Source: Thioalkalivibrio sp.
Lineage (GTDB): Bacteria; Pseudomonadota; Gammaproteobacteria; Ectothiorhodospirales; Ectothiorhodospiraceae
Direction: 5' to 3'
NCBI GenBank assembly: GCA_007120575.1
Contig: SKNJ01000301.1
Location: forward strand, 1-11,916
DNA length: 11,916 bases
Below the pieces are notes generated by a model. That model worked only from the letters and a program-made list of their open reading frames with translations. It was not told the DNA's origin and ran no database searches. The position numbers and the translations under genes were made by a program. Position 1 is the first letter of the stretch. Every line of letters starts with the position of its first letter. This document shows positions 1 through 6,804 of this stretch, one piece after another.

Positions 1-56
1 ACTGCGAAATCGTTGAAACCGGCAACGAGAGCTGGCGCTTCAAGACCAGAGCGTGA
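1..56 (+). CDS. istB: IstB-like IS21 helper ATPase, C-terminal end only
   Basis: The frame from base 3 encodes CEIVETGNESWRFKTRA and stops at TGA 54-56. An ETGN(D/E)S-(W/F)RF tail with a few basic residues is what IstB helper ATPases of IS21-family elements end with. IstB is the AAA+ protein that assists the IstA transposase. Only 17 residues are visible, so no ATPase motif can be checked; the call rests on this tail and on the IS21-type terminus directly downstream. The gene is cut by the window edge, not shown to be broken. Confidence 0.7.
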   Translation, partial: CEIVETGNESWRFKTRA

Positions 57-135
57 CGCCCGGCTGCCCGCTGGCCCGAACCGGCTGCGCCACCTGAAAG
101 CTACGCCGCCTCGGGCCAGCTCCCGATGCGCCAGA

Positions 136-181
136 GGGGTCCCTTTTGCGTGCCGATACGGGGTCCCGATTGAATGCCGAT
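136..181 (+). repeat. Two 22-bp terminal direct repeats of the IS21-like element
   Basis: Copies lie at 136-157 and 160-181, separated by 2 bp. Both start GGGGTCCC and end TGCCGAT; they differ at four internal positions. Multiple short repeats close to the ends are the presumed transposase-binding sites in IS21-family elements. Assigning them to transposase binding follows from the family; it is not shown here. Confidence 0.65.
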
Positions 182-186
182 TGACA

Positions 187-295
187 CCGGGACCTTTCGC
201 AGTACCCATGACTCTGATGATGTGACCGTCCTCCTCTTGCGGATCCTCACAGACCCACCGTGGCATATCGATGCCGTCGGGGGGCGGTCAGATCA
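187..295. other. Unassigned segment between two IS fragments
   Basis: About 110 bp lie between the IS21-type end and the IS5-type remnant. No convincing gene is seen. The minus-strand frame from the ATG at 266 (MPRWVCEDPQEEDG...) is open through the IS end to the window edge, but has no ribosome binding site and runs antisense to the element. It may be old host sequence interrupted by the insertion, or internal or flanking sequence of the IS5-like element. Confidence 0.4.
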
Positions 296-358
296 TCAAT
301 GCCAGTCGGACCAGTTCGTGGTGCGGTAGCGGGCGGGTGATGGTTTGCTCAGCCTCAA
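296..358 (-). pseudogene. N-terminal remnant of an IS5-family transposase
   Basis: On the minus strand this frame encodes LRLSKPSPARYRTTNWSDWH and then a TGA. The motif SKP(S/T)PARYRTTNWS is the very start of a group of IS5-family DDE transposases found in proteobacteria. Here the expected ATG before SKP is CTG, and the frame stops after 18 residues of match, so nothing functional can be made. The sequence just upstream on the same strand (CTCGGAGGGTGATTGAGG, to about 372) may be the old element terminus. The identification is from memory of the family and rests on a short match. Confidence 0.6.
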
Positions 359-553
359 TCACCCTCCGAGAATGGGCGAAGGTCAATGGATTATGCCGGT
401 GGTATCATCTGGTGTGCGGCGTTGGGGGCAGGCCCCGGCCCCACTCATGGTGCTCCGGTTGCGCCCGGCCAAGCCAAAGGGCTTTGCCTGCACGGGTCTC
501 GCAGCTGCGCGCACCGTATCGGATACGCTGCATATGCCGGTCTCCGGCAATCC
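359..553. other. Non-coding stretch downstream of the GntR gene
   Basis: No believable gene is seen on either strand. Frames that cross this stretch either run on through the GntR gene in antisense (386-1435) or lack a ribosome binding site and known motifs (345-590). It contains small inverted repeats: a GC-rich one around 425-442, a perfect palindromic CGTATC-G-GATACG at 515-527, and a hairpin at 535-549. Together with the IS fragments to the left, it looks like a junction region at the end of the operon. Confidence 0.55.
535..549 (-). terminator. Possible weak terminator hairpin after the catabolic operon
   Basis: TGCCGG (535-540) and CCGGCA (544-549) form a 6-bp stem with a 3-nt loop, starting 4 nt after the GntR stop codon on the minus strand. 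There is no T-run after it in the direction of transcription, so it may only be a 3'-end stabilising hairpin or may need Rho. Confidence 0.3.
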
Positions 554-1285
554 TCACTCCTCCGACGCGGATTTTGTGCTGTCGGAGTAAGCCTCCGCTT
601 TCTCAAGGGTCGAACGAAACCTTTGCTTCGAGCGCTCGACATGGCGAAAGAAGGCCTCATGCGCGCGCTCGCGGTTGCCCGATGCCACGGCGTCGATCAT
701 CTCGCGGTGCTCGCGGTTCGACACCGCGAGCGCGCCGGCCTGCACCAGACCGCGGGTCCGGCACAGATGCAGCTTGTTGACGAAGCTGCGGTATTCGCGG
801 GCCAGCGTCTGGTTGTTGGTCATGCTGATCAGGTAATCATGGAAGGCCAGGTTGATGGGGTAATATCTGTCAAAATCCTGCGCCTCCGCGGCGCTGTCCA
901 TCCGATCGACGAAATCATCAAGCGTCTCGAGCATCGCATCGGTGACCAGGTCGCTCAGAAGCCGTCCTGCAAGCCCGAAGATGGCCGCGCGAACATCATA
1001 GATTTCCAGCGCCTCGGTGCTGGAGATCTGGCTGACGAACACGCCGCGATTGCGGATGAAGAACACAAGCCCCTTGGCCTGCAGGCTGCGCATCGCCTCG
1101 CGCAGCGGGCCGCGGCTGGTGCCGAAGCGGTTGGCAAGCCGATTCTCGTTGAGTCGCTCTCCCGGTGCCATCGCGCCGGTCAGGATGAGCCGCTCCAGCT
1201 CGTGCTCGACCACGCCGGTGAGCGATGTGGTCTTGAGCACCGACAGCGCCCTGGGATCAAATTCCGATTTCTCGAGCATCCTCAT
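554..1285 (-). CDS. GntR-family (FadR/FCD subfamily) transcriptional regulator
   Basis: The protein has 243 residues, the usual length for FCD-type GntR regulators. Residues about 21-88 form the winged helix-turn-helix: PGERLNENRLANRFGTSRG followed by PLREAMRSL, the GntR recognition-helix pattern, and a wing (RNRGVFVS). Residues about 90-225 match the FCD ligand-binding domain. N145-x3-H149, H193 and H215 sit where FCD proteins bind a metal that helps hold carboxylate effectors. It is the last gene of the operon, 58 nt after the TtuC-like gene, and probably controls the operon and the divergent transporter genes in response to a carboxylic acid (inference). The start codon has a poor Shine-Dalgarno sequence; the ATG at 1279 is an equally weak alternative. 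Confidence 0.9.
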   Translation of the reverse strand: MRMLEKSEFDPRALSVLKTTSLTGVVEHELERLILTGAMAPGERLNENRLANRFGTSRGPLREAMRSLQAKGLVFFIRNRGVFVSQISSTEALEIYDVRAAIFGLAGRLLSDLVTDAMLETLDDFVDRMDSAAEAQDFDRYYPINLAFHDYLISMTNNQTLAREYRSFVNKLHLCRTRGLVQAGALAVSNREHREMIDAVASGNRERAHEAFFRHVERSKQRFRSTLEKAEAYSDSTKSASEE

Positions 1286-1317
1286 AATCCAAAATGCATT
1301 TGCCTAAAGCTTGAGGC

Positions 1318-1328
1318 GACCATAGGTC
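1318..1328. promoter_or_regulatory. Small palindrome upstream of the GntR gene
   Basis: GACC-ATA-GGTC is an inverted repeat with 4-bp arms, 33 nt before the GntR start and next to a possible minus-strand -35-like TTGACC (1330-1325). It could be an autoregulatory operator for an internal promoter. Its arms are oriented opposite to the GGT-n-ACC type sites known for FadR, so the assignment is weak. Confidence 0.2.
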
Positions 1329-1343
1329 AATTCAACTCCCATG

Positions 1344-2408
1344 TCATGCCTCAAGCGCCGCGATCACTGCGTCGCGAAGCGCCGCGGTGTTCGCCTGACC
1401 ACCCATGTCGGGGGTGTATGGGCCGGCCTCGGTGACCGACTCGATCGCGCGCATCAGCCGCGCGGCGGCCTGCGTCTCGCCCAGGTTGTCGAGCATCAGC
1501 ACCCCGGTCCAGAAGGCGCCGGTGGGGTTGGCGATGCCGCGGCCCATGATGTCGAAGGCCGAGCCATGTATCGGCTCGAACATCGAGGGGGCGCGTCCGG
1601 TGGGGTCGATATTGCCGGTGGCACCGTTGCCCAGGCTTCCGGTCAGCGCCGAGGCAAGATCCGACAGGATATCGGCATGCAGGTTGGTGGCCAGGATCGT
1701 GTCGTAATCGCCGGGGCGGGTGACCATCGTCGCCGCCATCGCGTCGACGAGCATCCAGTCGACATCAAGCGTGGGGTACTCGGCGAGGACACCGGCGCAG
1801 ACCTCGTCCCACAGCACCAGCCCGTGGCGCTGGGCGTTGGACTTGGTGACCACGGTGAGACGCTTGCGCGGGCGGGCCATCGCCGCCTCGCACGCAAACC
1901 GGGCGATGCGCTCGACCCCGCCGCGGGTGAAGACGGCGACATCCATGCCCACCTCCAGCGGCAGACCCGGATGGGCACGCCCGCCCACGCCGGCATATTC
2001 CCCTTCCGAGTTCTCACGCACGATCAGCCAGTCGATCTGCGCGCCCAGGTCCGGGCGAAGCGGCCCGCGCATGCCCCTGAGCAGCCGCGTGGGGCGGATA
2101 TTGGCGTACTGGTCCAACCCCTGGCAGATCGCCAGCCGCAGATCCCAAAGGGTGATGTGGTCGGGGATCTCCGGGTCGCCGACAGCGCCGAAATAGATCG
2201 CGTCGAAACCGCGCAGCCTCTCCACCCCGTCTTTCGGCATCATCCGCCCGGTGCGCCGGTAATGGTCCGAGCCCCAGTCGAAGCGCGTGGCGTTGATGCG
2301 AAAGCCGCCCTCCCTCGCGGCCAGCGCGTCGAGCACGTCGATCCCCGCCTCGATGACCTCGGGGCCGACCCCGTCGCCCCCGATCACGGCCAGGTTGTAG
2401 GTGTTCAT
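1344..2408 (-). CDS. ttuC: Tartrate/D-malate dehydrogenase-like beta-decarboxylating dehydrogenase
   Basis: The protein has 354 residues and belongs to the isocitrate/isopropylmalate dehydrogenase family, closest in pattern to TtuC/DmlA. These NAD-dependent cytosolic enzymes oxidise tartrate or oxidatively decarboxylate D-malate. Visible features are GDGVGPEV near the N-terminus, the FDWGSDHY and PDHITLWDLR segments, RENSEGEY with R131 and Y138, K189 in TKSN, and D222, D246 and D250. The expected active-site residues are therefore present. Two deviations occur: the family signature NL(F/H)GD reads NLHAD (A245), and HGSAPD reads HGSAFD. The start at ATG 2408 is preceded by GGAGG and overlaps the upstream stop in ATGA, so translation is probably coupled. 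The exact substrate is not settled by sequence. Confidence 0.85.
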   Translation of the reverse strand: MNTYNLAVIGGDGVGPEVIEAGIDVLDALAAREGGFRINATRFDWGSDHYRRTGRMMPKDGVERLRGFDAIYFGAVGDPEIPDHITLWDLRLAICQGLDQYANIRPTRLLRGMRGPLRPDLGAQIDWLIVRENSEGEYAGVGGRAHPGLPLEVGMDVAVFTRGGVERIARFACEAAMARPRKRLTVVTKSNAQRHGLVLWDEVCAGVLAEYPTLDVDWMLVDAMAATMVTRPGDYDTILATNLHADILSDLASALTGSLGNGATGNIDPTGRAPSMFEPIHGSAFDIMGRGIANPTGAFWTGVLMLDNLGETQAAARLMRAIESVTEAGPYTPDMGGQANTAALRDAVIAALEA

Positions 2409-3493
2409 GCCGCCTCCATGCCGTTGAGGATGCCCGCGATCATGTCCTGCTGCGAGCCGGTGCCGCGAATGTCGGGGGTGCGCGTGGCCGGATCGGCCAA
2501 TGCCGCGTCGATGCCCCGCTTCATGTGCCGTGACAGCTCCAGTGCGGGCGCGAGCCCATGGTGGTGGCCCAGCCAGTCGAAAAGCATCCGCGTCGACTCG
2601 ATCATCGCGAAAGGGTTGGCGATGTTCTTCCCGGCGATATCGGGGGCCGAGCCGTGCGTGGCCTGCGCCATCGCCACCGAGCCGCGCCCGATGCACAATC
2701 CCGGCGCCATGCCGAGCCCGCCCACGAGCCCCGCCGCCTCATCGGTCAGGATATCGCCGAACATGTTGGTGGTCACGATGGTGTCGAAGCTTTGCGGGTC
2801 GCGCACCAGTCGCATGGCCATGGTGTCCACGATCACCTCGTCAACCGTCACGTCGGGGAAGTCCTTTGCCACCTCGTAGCAGGAATCGACGAACATCCCG
2901 CAGCCCAGCTTGTAGACGGTGTTCTTGTGCACCAGTGTCAGGCGCTTGTCGCGCGTGCGCGCGATCTCGAAGGCCGCGCGTGCAACCTTTTTTGACCCGG
3001 CGGTGGATATCACCCGCACCGAGATCGTCATGTCGTGGCTGGGGCGGAATTCGCCCGAGCCGGCGACGACATTGCGGTCGGGCTGAAAGCCTTCGTTGTT
3101 CTCGCGCACGATCACCATATCGATGTCATCGTGCAGGCAGCCGATGTTGGGGAAGGAGCGCGTGGGCCGGACATTGGCGAAGAGGTCGAAATGCTTGCGC
3201 AGGATCGGATGCGGGTTGATGGCCTCGGGCACCTTCGGGTATTCACGATGCCCGATCGGCCCCAATATCCAGCCGTCGAGCCCGGCAAGCGTCTCCAGCG
3301 TGCCGTCGGGCATGGTATGTCCGTGGGTATCGAGCGCCCGTCTGCCGATGGGAACCTCGACCCAGTCGATCTCCTGCTCCGCGGCGCGGGCGGCGGCGCG
3401 CGCGATGCGCACCGAGGCGGGCACGATCTCGTGGCCGATATCGTCACCCTCCAGAATGCCGATCCTCAGGCTTTTCTTGCGTGTATCGTCCAT
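2405..3493 (-). CDS. Isocitrate/isopropylmalate dehydrogenase-family protein lacking the catalytic Tyr
   Basis: The protein has 362 residues and is a second, divergent member of the beta-decarboxylating dehydrogenase family, which turns 2-hydroxyacids with a 3-carboxylate into 2-oxoacids plus CO2. Visible are ILEGDDIGHE near the N-terminus, FANVRPTRSF, R130 in RENNEGF, K190 in HKNT, D223, D247 and D251, the signature NMFGDILTDEAAG, and HGSAPDIAG. The active-site tyrosine of the RENxEGxY motif is replaced: the DNA codes CAG, giving Q137 in EGFQPDRN. Substrate, and whether it still decarboxylates, are unknown. The start chosen is ATG 3493, which has a GAGAAAGG-type site upstream and leaves 7 nt after the previous stop; an in-frame ATG at 3544 would overlap the previous gene by 44 nt. 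The last 4 nt overlap the TtuC-like gene. Confidence 0.85.
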   Translation of the reverse strand: MDDTRKKSLRIGILEGDDIGHEIVPASVRIARAAARAAEQEIDWVEVPIGRRALDTHGHTMPDGTLETLAGLDGWILGPIGHREYPKVPEAINPHPILRKHFDLFANVRPTRSFPNIGCLHDDIDMVIVRENNEGFQPDRNVVAGSGEFRPSHDMTISVRVISTAGSKKVARAAFEIARTRDKRLTLVHKNTVYKLGCGMFVDSCYEVAKDFPDVTVDEVIVDTMAMRLVRDPQSFDTIVTTNMFGDILTDEAAGLVGGLGMAPGLCIGRGSVAMAQATHGSAPDIAGKNIANPFAMIESTRMLFDWLGHHHGLAPALELSRHMKRGIDAALADPATRTPDIRGTGSQQDMIAGILNGMEAA

Positions 3494-3500
3494 GAGCGTT

Positions 3501-4883
3501 TTAACCTTTCTCGGGGGTCGAGGCGCGTGCCACTTCGGCCGCATCGGAGAGGATTTCCAGAGACCAGCAGAGATCGCACAGCGCCCTTGCGGTCTCGGCC
3601 CCCACGACCAGCTCCGCCTGATCGGTGAACTTGGTGTTGAGCTGTGCGTCTGTCAGCGGCTTTTCCGCGCTGCCGATGGCACGCTCGACATGCTTGGCAT
3701 GCGTGCTGCCGTCGCGCAGCGTCACCTCGATATCCACCGATGCCTCGTGACAGTCGGGGTTGGTTTCGGCCTCGATCAGCCCGCGCAGCGCCACGACCTG
3801 CGGGTCGTTGACGATCGCGTCGGTAAACGCCGTCGGCGCGCCATCGCCGTGCAAGAGCGCGACCGAGGCGCAGTGATAGACGCTGAACTTGCCCTCCAGC
3901 TCGGTCTTCGGGCTCTTGCGCCCGGTCAGCTCCAGCACCAGCGGATGCGTGCGCAGTCTGACCGAGGCGATCTGCGCGACCTTTGCCTCGCCCATCTCTT
4001 CGCGCAGTTGGATGCAGCCGTCGATGGCGGGGTGGATGACGATCCCGCAGGCAAAGGGCTTGTAGCTGTTGGTCGCCGCCTCCCAGCGTGTGCCCAGCCC
4101 CTCGGTGATCTCGTCCCAGTCCTGCTTGTCCGACATCACCTGCGCAAAGCCGCGCGGCGCCTCGATGGCGCGTTCGGAACTGTCGAAGCCCGCCTCCGCC
4201 AGAAGCGCCGACATCATGCCGTTGCGCGCGGCAATGCCGGGGTGGAAGCTCTTGGTCATGGTGCCGAACATTTCGCGCAGCCCCGAAGATTGCGAGGCCG
4301 CCAGCCCCAGCGCCCAGCGCATCTGCTGCGCGTCAAGCCCGATCATCCGCCCCACCGCGGCGGCGGCCCCGAACACGCCCGCGGTGCCTGTGATATGCCA
4401 GCCGCGGTCGTAATGGTCGGGGTAGACGCAGTTGGCGATGCGGCACTCGGCCTCGACCCCGGCGATCAGCGCGGTGAGGAAATCGGTGCCCGATACCGGG
4501 CGCGTCTCGGCCAGCGCCAGCAGCGCCGAGGCCACCGGCCCGGCCGGGTGCAGGATGGTCTTGAGATGGGTGTCGTCATAATCGAGCACATGGCTGGTGA
4601 TGCCGTTCATCAGCGCCGCGTGCGCGGGGTCGAGCCGCTCCCGCCGTCCGAGAACGGTTGACGTTTTCGAACCCGAGAACGGCGTGAACGCCTTGAGCGC
4701 ATGCTCCGCAGTCTCGTGGGCGGCGCCGCCCACGGCGCAGCCCACCCAGTTGACGAAGGTGCGCAGCCCTTCCCGCCGGACCTCGGCGGGAATGTCAGGG
4801 GCTTGCAGATTCACGACCCACTCGGCGAGCGTTGCGGTGACTGCGGGAGTTCCGAGATCGGCTTCCTGATGATGGGCGTTCAT
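3501..4883 (-). CDS. MmgE/PrpD family protein (first paralog by coordinate)
   Basis: The protein has 460 residues, normal for the MmgE/PrpD family, which includes 2-methylcitrate dehydratase, cis-aconitate decarboxylase and iminodisuccinate epimerase. The hallmark HVLDYDDT is present (D101-T105), followed by HP at 112-113. GTMTKSFHPG contains K211 and H214, and K275 lies in SYKPFACG. These correspond to residues placed in the active site of aconitate decarboxylase. The start at ATG 4883 is fixed by a GAGGAG site 6 nt upstream that overlaps the stop codon of the SDR gene. It lies 10 nt after the SDR gene and 7 nt before the dehydrogenase homolog, so it is likely co-expressed. It probably eliminates, hydrates, isomerises or decarboxylates a polycarboxylate. 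The specific reaction cannot be read from sequence. Confidence 0.88.
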   Translation of the reverse strand: MNAHHQEADLGTPAVTATLAEWVVNLQAPDIPAEVRREGLRTFVNWVGCAVGGAAHETAEHALKAFTPFSGSKTSTVLGRRERLDPAHAALMNGITSHVLDYDDTHLKTILHPAGPVASALLALAETRPVSGTDFLTALIAGVEAECRIANCVYPDHYDRGWHITGTAGVFGAAAAVGRMIGLDAQQMRWALGLAASQSSGLREMFGTMTKSFHPGIAARNGMMSALLAEAGFDSSERAIEAPRGFAQVMSDKQDWDEITEGLGTRWEAATNSYKPFACGIVIHPAIDGCIQLREEMGEAKVAQIASVRLRTHPLVLELTGRKSPKTELEGKFSVYHCASVALLHGDGAPTAFTDAIVNDPQVVALRGLIEAETNPDCHEASVDIEVTLRDGSTHAKHVERAIGSAEKPLTDAQLNTKFTDQAELVVGAETARALCDLCWSLEILSDAAEVARASTPEKG

Positions 4884-4893
4884 GGTGTTCTCC

Positions 4894-5691
4894 TCAAAGC
4901 AATCCGCGGGCGATGCCGCCATCGACATTGACGGCCTGGCCGGTGATGTAGCTCGCCAGCGGGCTCGACAGCCACACGACCATGGCGGCGACCTCCTCGG
5001 GCCGGCCGAAGCGGGCAAGCGGGATATCGCGCGAGAATTCGGCGAGGATCTCCTCGCGCGGGCGATTCTCCTCGGCCGACATCTTGTCGGCGCGGTTGGT
5101 CCACAGCGGTGTCAGCGTTCGCCCCGGGGCCACGAGGTTCACCCGGATGCCACGCGGCGCGAGTTCCGCTGCGAGAGTCTTGTTCAGCCCCAGCAGGCCG
5201 GCCTTGTGAACGTTCGACACAACCTGATGCGAATAGGGCATCTTGGAGGCCGCCGCCCCCAACGTGACGATCGAGGGCGCGCGCCCGGCCTCCAGCGCCG
5301 GGAGCAGCGCACGGATCGCGCGCACGGTCGAGAGGATGTTGAACTGGTAATTTCCCAGCCAGTCCTCGTCGCTCAGATCGGTGAAGGCCGAACGGATCGA
5401 TCCGCCCACCGCCGATATCAGCCCGTCAAGCGCGCCGCCCCAATGCGTGGTGACGGCCTCGGCCAATGTCGCGCCGGCGCCTTCTTGCGTCACATCACAC
5501 GCAATCTGGATCGGTTCGCCTCCTCCCGATTCGGCAGCGACCTCCTTTGCGGCCTTGGCGAGGTTTTCGACCGAGCGCGAGGCGATCATCACCTCGGCGC
5601 CCTCTTGCATCAGCAACGCGGCGGTCGCCTTGCCGATCCCGTAGCTGCCGCCGACGATCAGGATGCGGCGTCCTTCAAATTCGAGGTTCAA
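4894..5691 (-). CDS. SDR-family protein with an unusual active site
   Basis: The 265-residue protein has a classical SDR Rossmann fold layout: GGSYGIG (14-20) for the cofactor phosphates, R39 after beta-strand 2 (suggesting NADP(H)), D66-V67, a variant NNAG motif reading SAVG (93-96), N118, a PG segment (189-190) and a C-terminal ITGQAVNVDGG. Aligned to FabG-type enzymes, the catalytic Ser is Ala146 (GCG) and the Tyr of YxxxK is Ser159 (TCG); Lys163 remains. It is thus not a standard oxidoreductase and could be inactive, use a different mechanism or bind a cofactor for another role. Translation starts at TTG 5691, supported by GAGAGGAG 6 nt before it. The first 17 nt overlap the AbrB-like gene, implying coupling. 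Confidence 0.85.
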   Translation of the reverse strand: MNLEFEGRRILIVGGSYGIGKATAALLMQEGAEVMIASRSVENLAKAAKEVAAESGGGEPIQIACDVTQEGAGATLAEAVTTHWGGALDGLISAVGGSIRSAFTDLSDEDWLGNYQFNILSTVRAIRALLPALEAGRAPSIVTLGAAASKMPYSHQVVSNVHKAGLLGLNKTLAAELAPRGIRVNLVAPGRTLTPLWTNRADKMSAEENRPREEILAEFSRDIPLARFGRPEEVAAMVVWLSSPLASYITGQAVNVDGGIARGLL

Positions 5692-6802
5692 GACGAACTC
5701 CTCTCAGTTTCAGATACAGTTTGAAGACGATAAGCACGGTCGAGGACACCAGCGCGATGCGCATGATGTGAAAGGCGATGACGGCTTCGGCATCGAGGTT
5801 CATCGCCGTGGCGGTCAGGACCATCTCGGTGATGCTTGCGGGGGCCAGCCCCAGGAAGCTGGTCGTGAAGGGCAGCCCGGTCGCGGCCGAGATCACCGCC
5901 GCGCCCAGCGCCGCGCCCACGATCATGTAACATGCAATGACCAGCCCGATCAGGGTGACGCGCGGCAGCGCCGTCATCTGATCGCGATGGATCTGCGCGC
6001 CCAGCCATGTGCCAAGCGCGATCTGCGCCACAATGACCACGATCGGCGGGAAATGCACCGCGAATATCCCCGACAGCCCCAGCGCGACCCCCACGAAGAT
6101 CGGCCCGACCAGCCAGGGATTGGGCAGCGGCGTGGGCTTGAGCGCGCGCGCCCCGAGATAGCCGAGAAACAGCACCACCGGCACCAGCAGAACGGAGCCC
6201 GCGGCCTCGTCGGTCAGTTCCATCGCGGGGCCGTGCTCGCCAAAGAAGAACACCGCGAAGGGGACGATCGCCACGACCAGCGAATAGCGCAATGCATGGA
6301 CCACCGCGACCGCCTGCGCGGTGCCGCCATAGGTCTTGGCGACGGCGGCCATGTCGGCGACGCCGCCCGCGGCGGTCGCGAAGAACGCCGTGACGTGATC
6401 GAGCCGGGCGAGCCAGGCCAGAAGCGCCGCCGCCGAGACGGTCACCGCGATCATGTAGACCGTGCCGAGAAAGATGGCGGGAAGCAGCCCCGCGGTCGCC
6501 AGCAGGATGGGAAGGGTGAAGCGCATGCCCACCACCACGCCGATGGCGACCTGCGCCAGCTCCCGCCCCATCGGGACAAGCTGCGGGCGCGGCCCGATCA
6601 GCGCGATGGCCGCCCAGACGAAGAACGGCCCCAGCATCCAGGGCAGCGGGATGTAGATCTGCGTGGCCGCCGCCCCGGCCACCGCCGAGACGGCGTAGGT
6701 GCGGGCGAGCCGCCACAACAGGCGCGCATCCACCGAGCCCCGCAAGCGGCGGCTCCAGCCGGTGGTCGCATGATCGCCCTGTGTCGGCCCGCCGCGCGCC
6801 AC
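5675..6802 (-). CDS. AbrB-family integral membrane protein
   Basis: The 375-residue protein is strongly hydrophobic with roughly ten membrane segments. It shows the two-fold internal repeat of this family: PWMLGP (54-59) matches PWLVGP (229-234), AQVAIGVVVG (83-92) matches AQIALGTWLG (259-268), and AAGGVADMAAVAKTYGG (144-160) matches APASITEMVLTATAMN (320-335). Family members are often mislabelled as ammonia monooxygenase or a transcription regulator; the biochemical role is not established, but a transport function is plausible. The GTG start at 6802 is preceded by AAGGG and lies 2 nt after the upstream stop. Its place among the catabolic genes suggests movement of a substrate, intermediate or product across the inner membrane, in addition to the divergent TTT system. 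Confidence 0.85.
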   Translation of the reverse strand: MARGGPTQGDHATTGWSRRLRGSVDARLLWRLARTYAVSAVAGAAATQIYIPLPWMLGPFFVWAAIALIGPRPQLVPMGRELAQVAIGVVVGMRFTLPILLATAGLLPAIFLGTVYMIAVTVSAAALLAWLARLDHVTAFFATAAGGVADMAAVAKTYGGTAQAVAVVHALRYSLVVAIVPFAVFFFGEHGPAMELTDEAAGSVLLVPVVLFLGYLGARALKPTPLPNPWLVGPIFVGVALGLSGIFAVHFPPIVVIVAQIALGTWLGAQIHRDQMTALPRVTLIGLVIACYMIVGAALGAAVISAATGLPFTTSFLGLAPASITEMVLTATAMNLDAEAVIAFHIMRIALVSSTVLIVFKLYLKLRGVRLEPRI

Positions 6803-6804
6803 GA

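Larger units (their letters stand above)
1..186 (+). mobile_element. Right end of an IS21-family insertion sequence (partial)
   Basis: The stretch begins inside the last codons of an istB-like gene and ends in a non-coding terminus with the repeated structure typical of IS21-family ends. Two 22-bp direct repeats (136-157 and 160-181) share GGGGTCCC at one end and TGCCGAT at the other, 18 of 22 positions identical. The boundary is placed at 186 because the sequence there reads TTGACA, giving the ...CA terminus common in this family. The left part of the element, with istA and most of istB, lies outside the window, so target duplication and completeness cannot be judged. Confidence 0.72.

Noticed and set aside
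345..590. An 81-codon plus-strand frame left of the GntR gene
   Set aside because: It has no ribosome binding site, no recognisable motif and starts inside the IS remnant. It could be real only with outside support.
1341..2879. A 512-codon plus-strand frame antisense to the two dehydrogenase homologs
   Set aside because: It is a GC-rich shadow frame. It has no family motifs, and the opposite strand holds clearly conserved enzymes.
3096..4661. A 521-codon plus-strand frame antisense to the MmgE/PrpD gene
   Set aside because: It crosses two well-supported minus-strand genes, has His/Arg-rich low-quality sequence and no ribosome binding site.
5675..6802. AbrB as a DNA-binding transition-state regulator
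   Set aside because: The protein is a duplicated polytopic membrane protein. It shares only the name with the Bacillus regulator.
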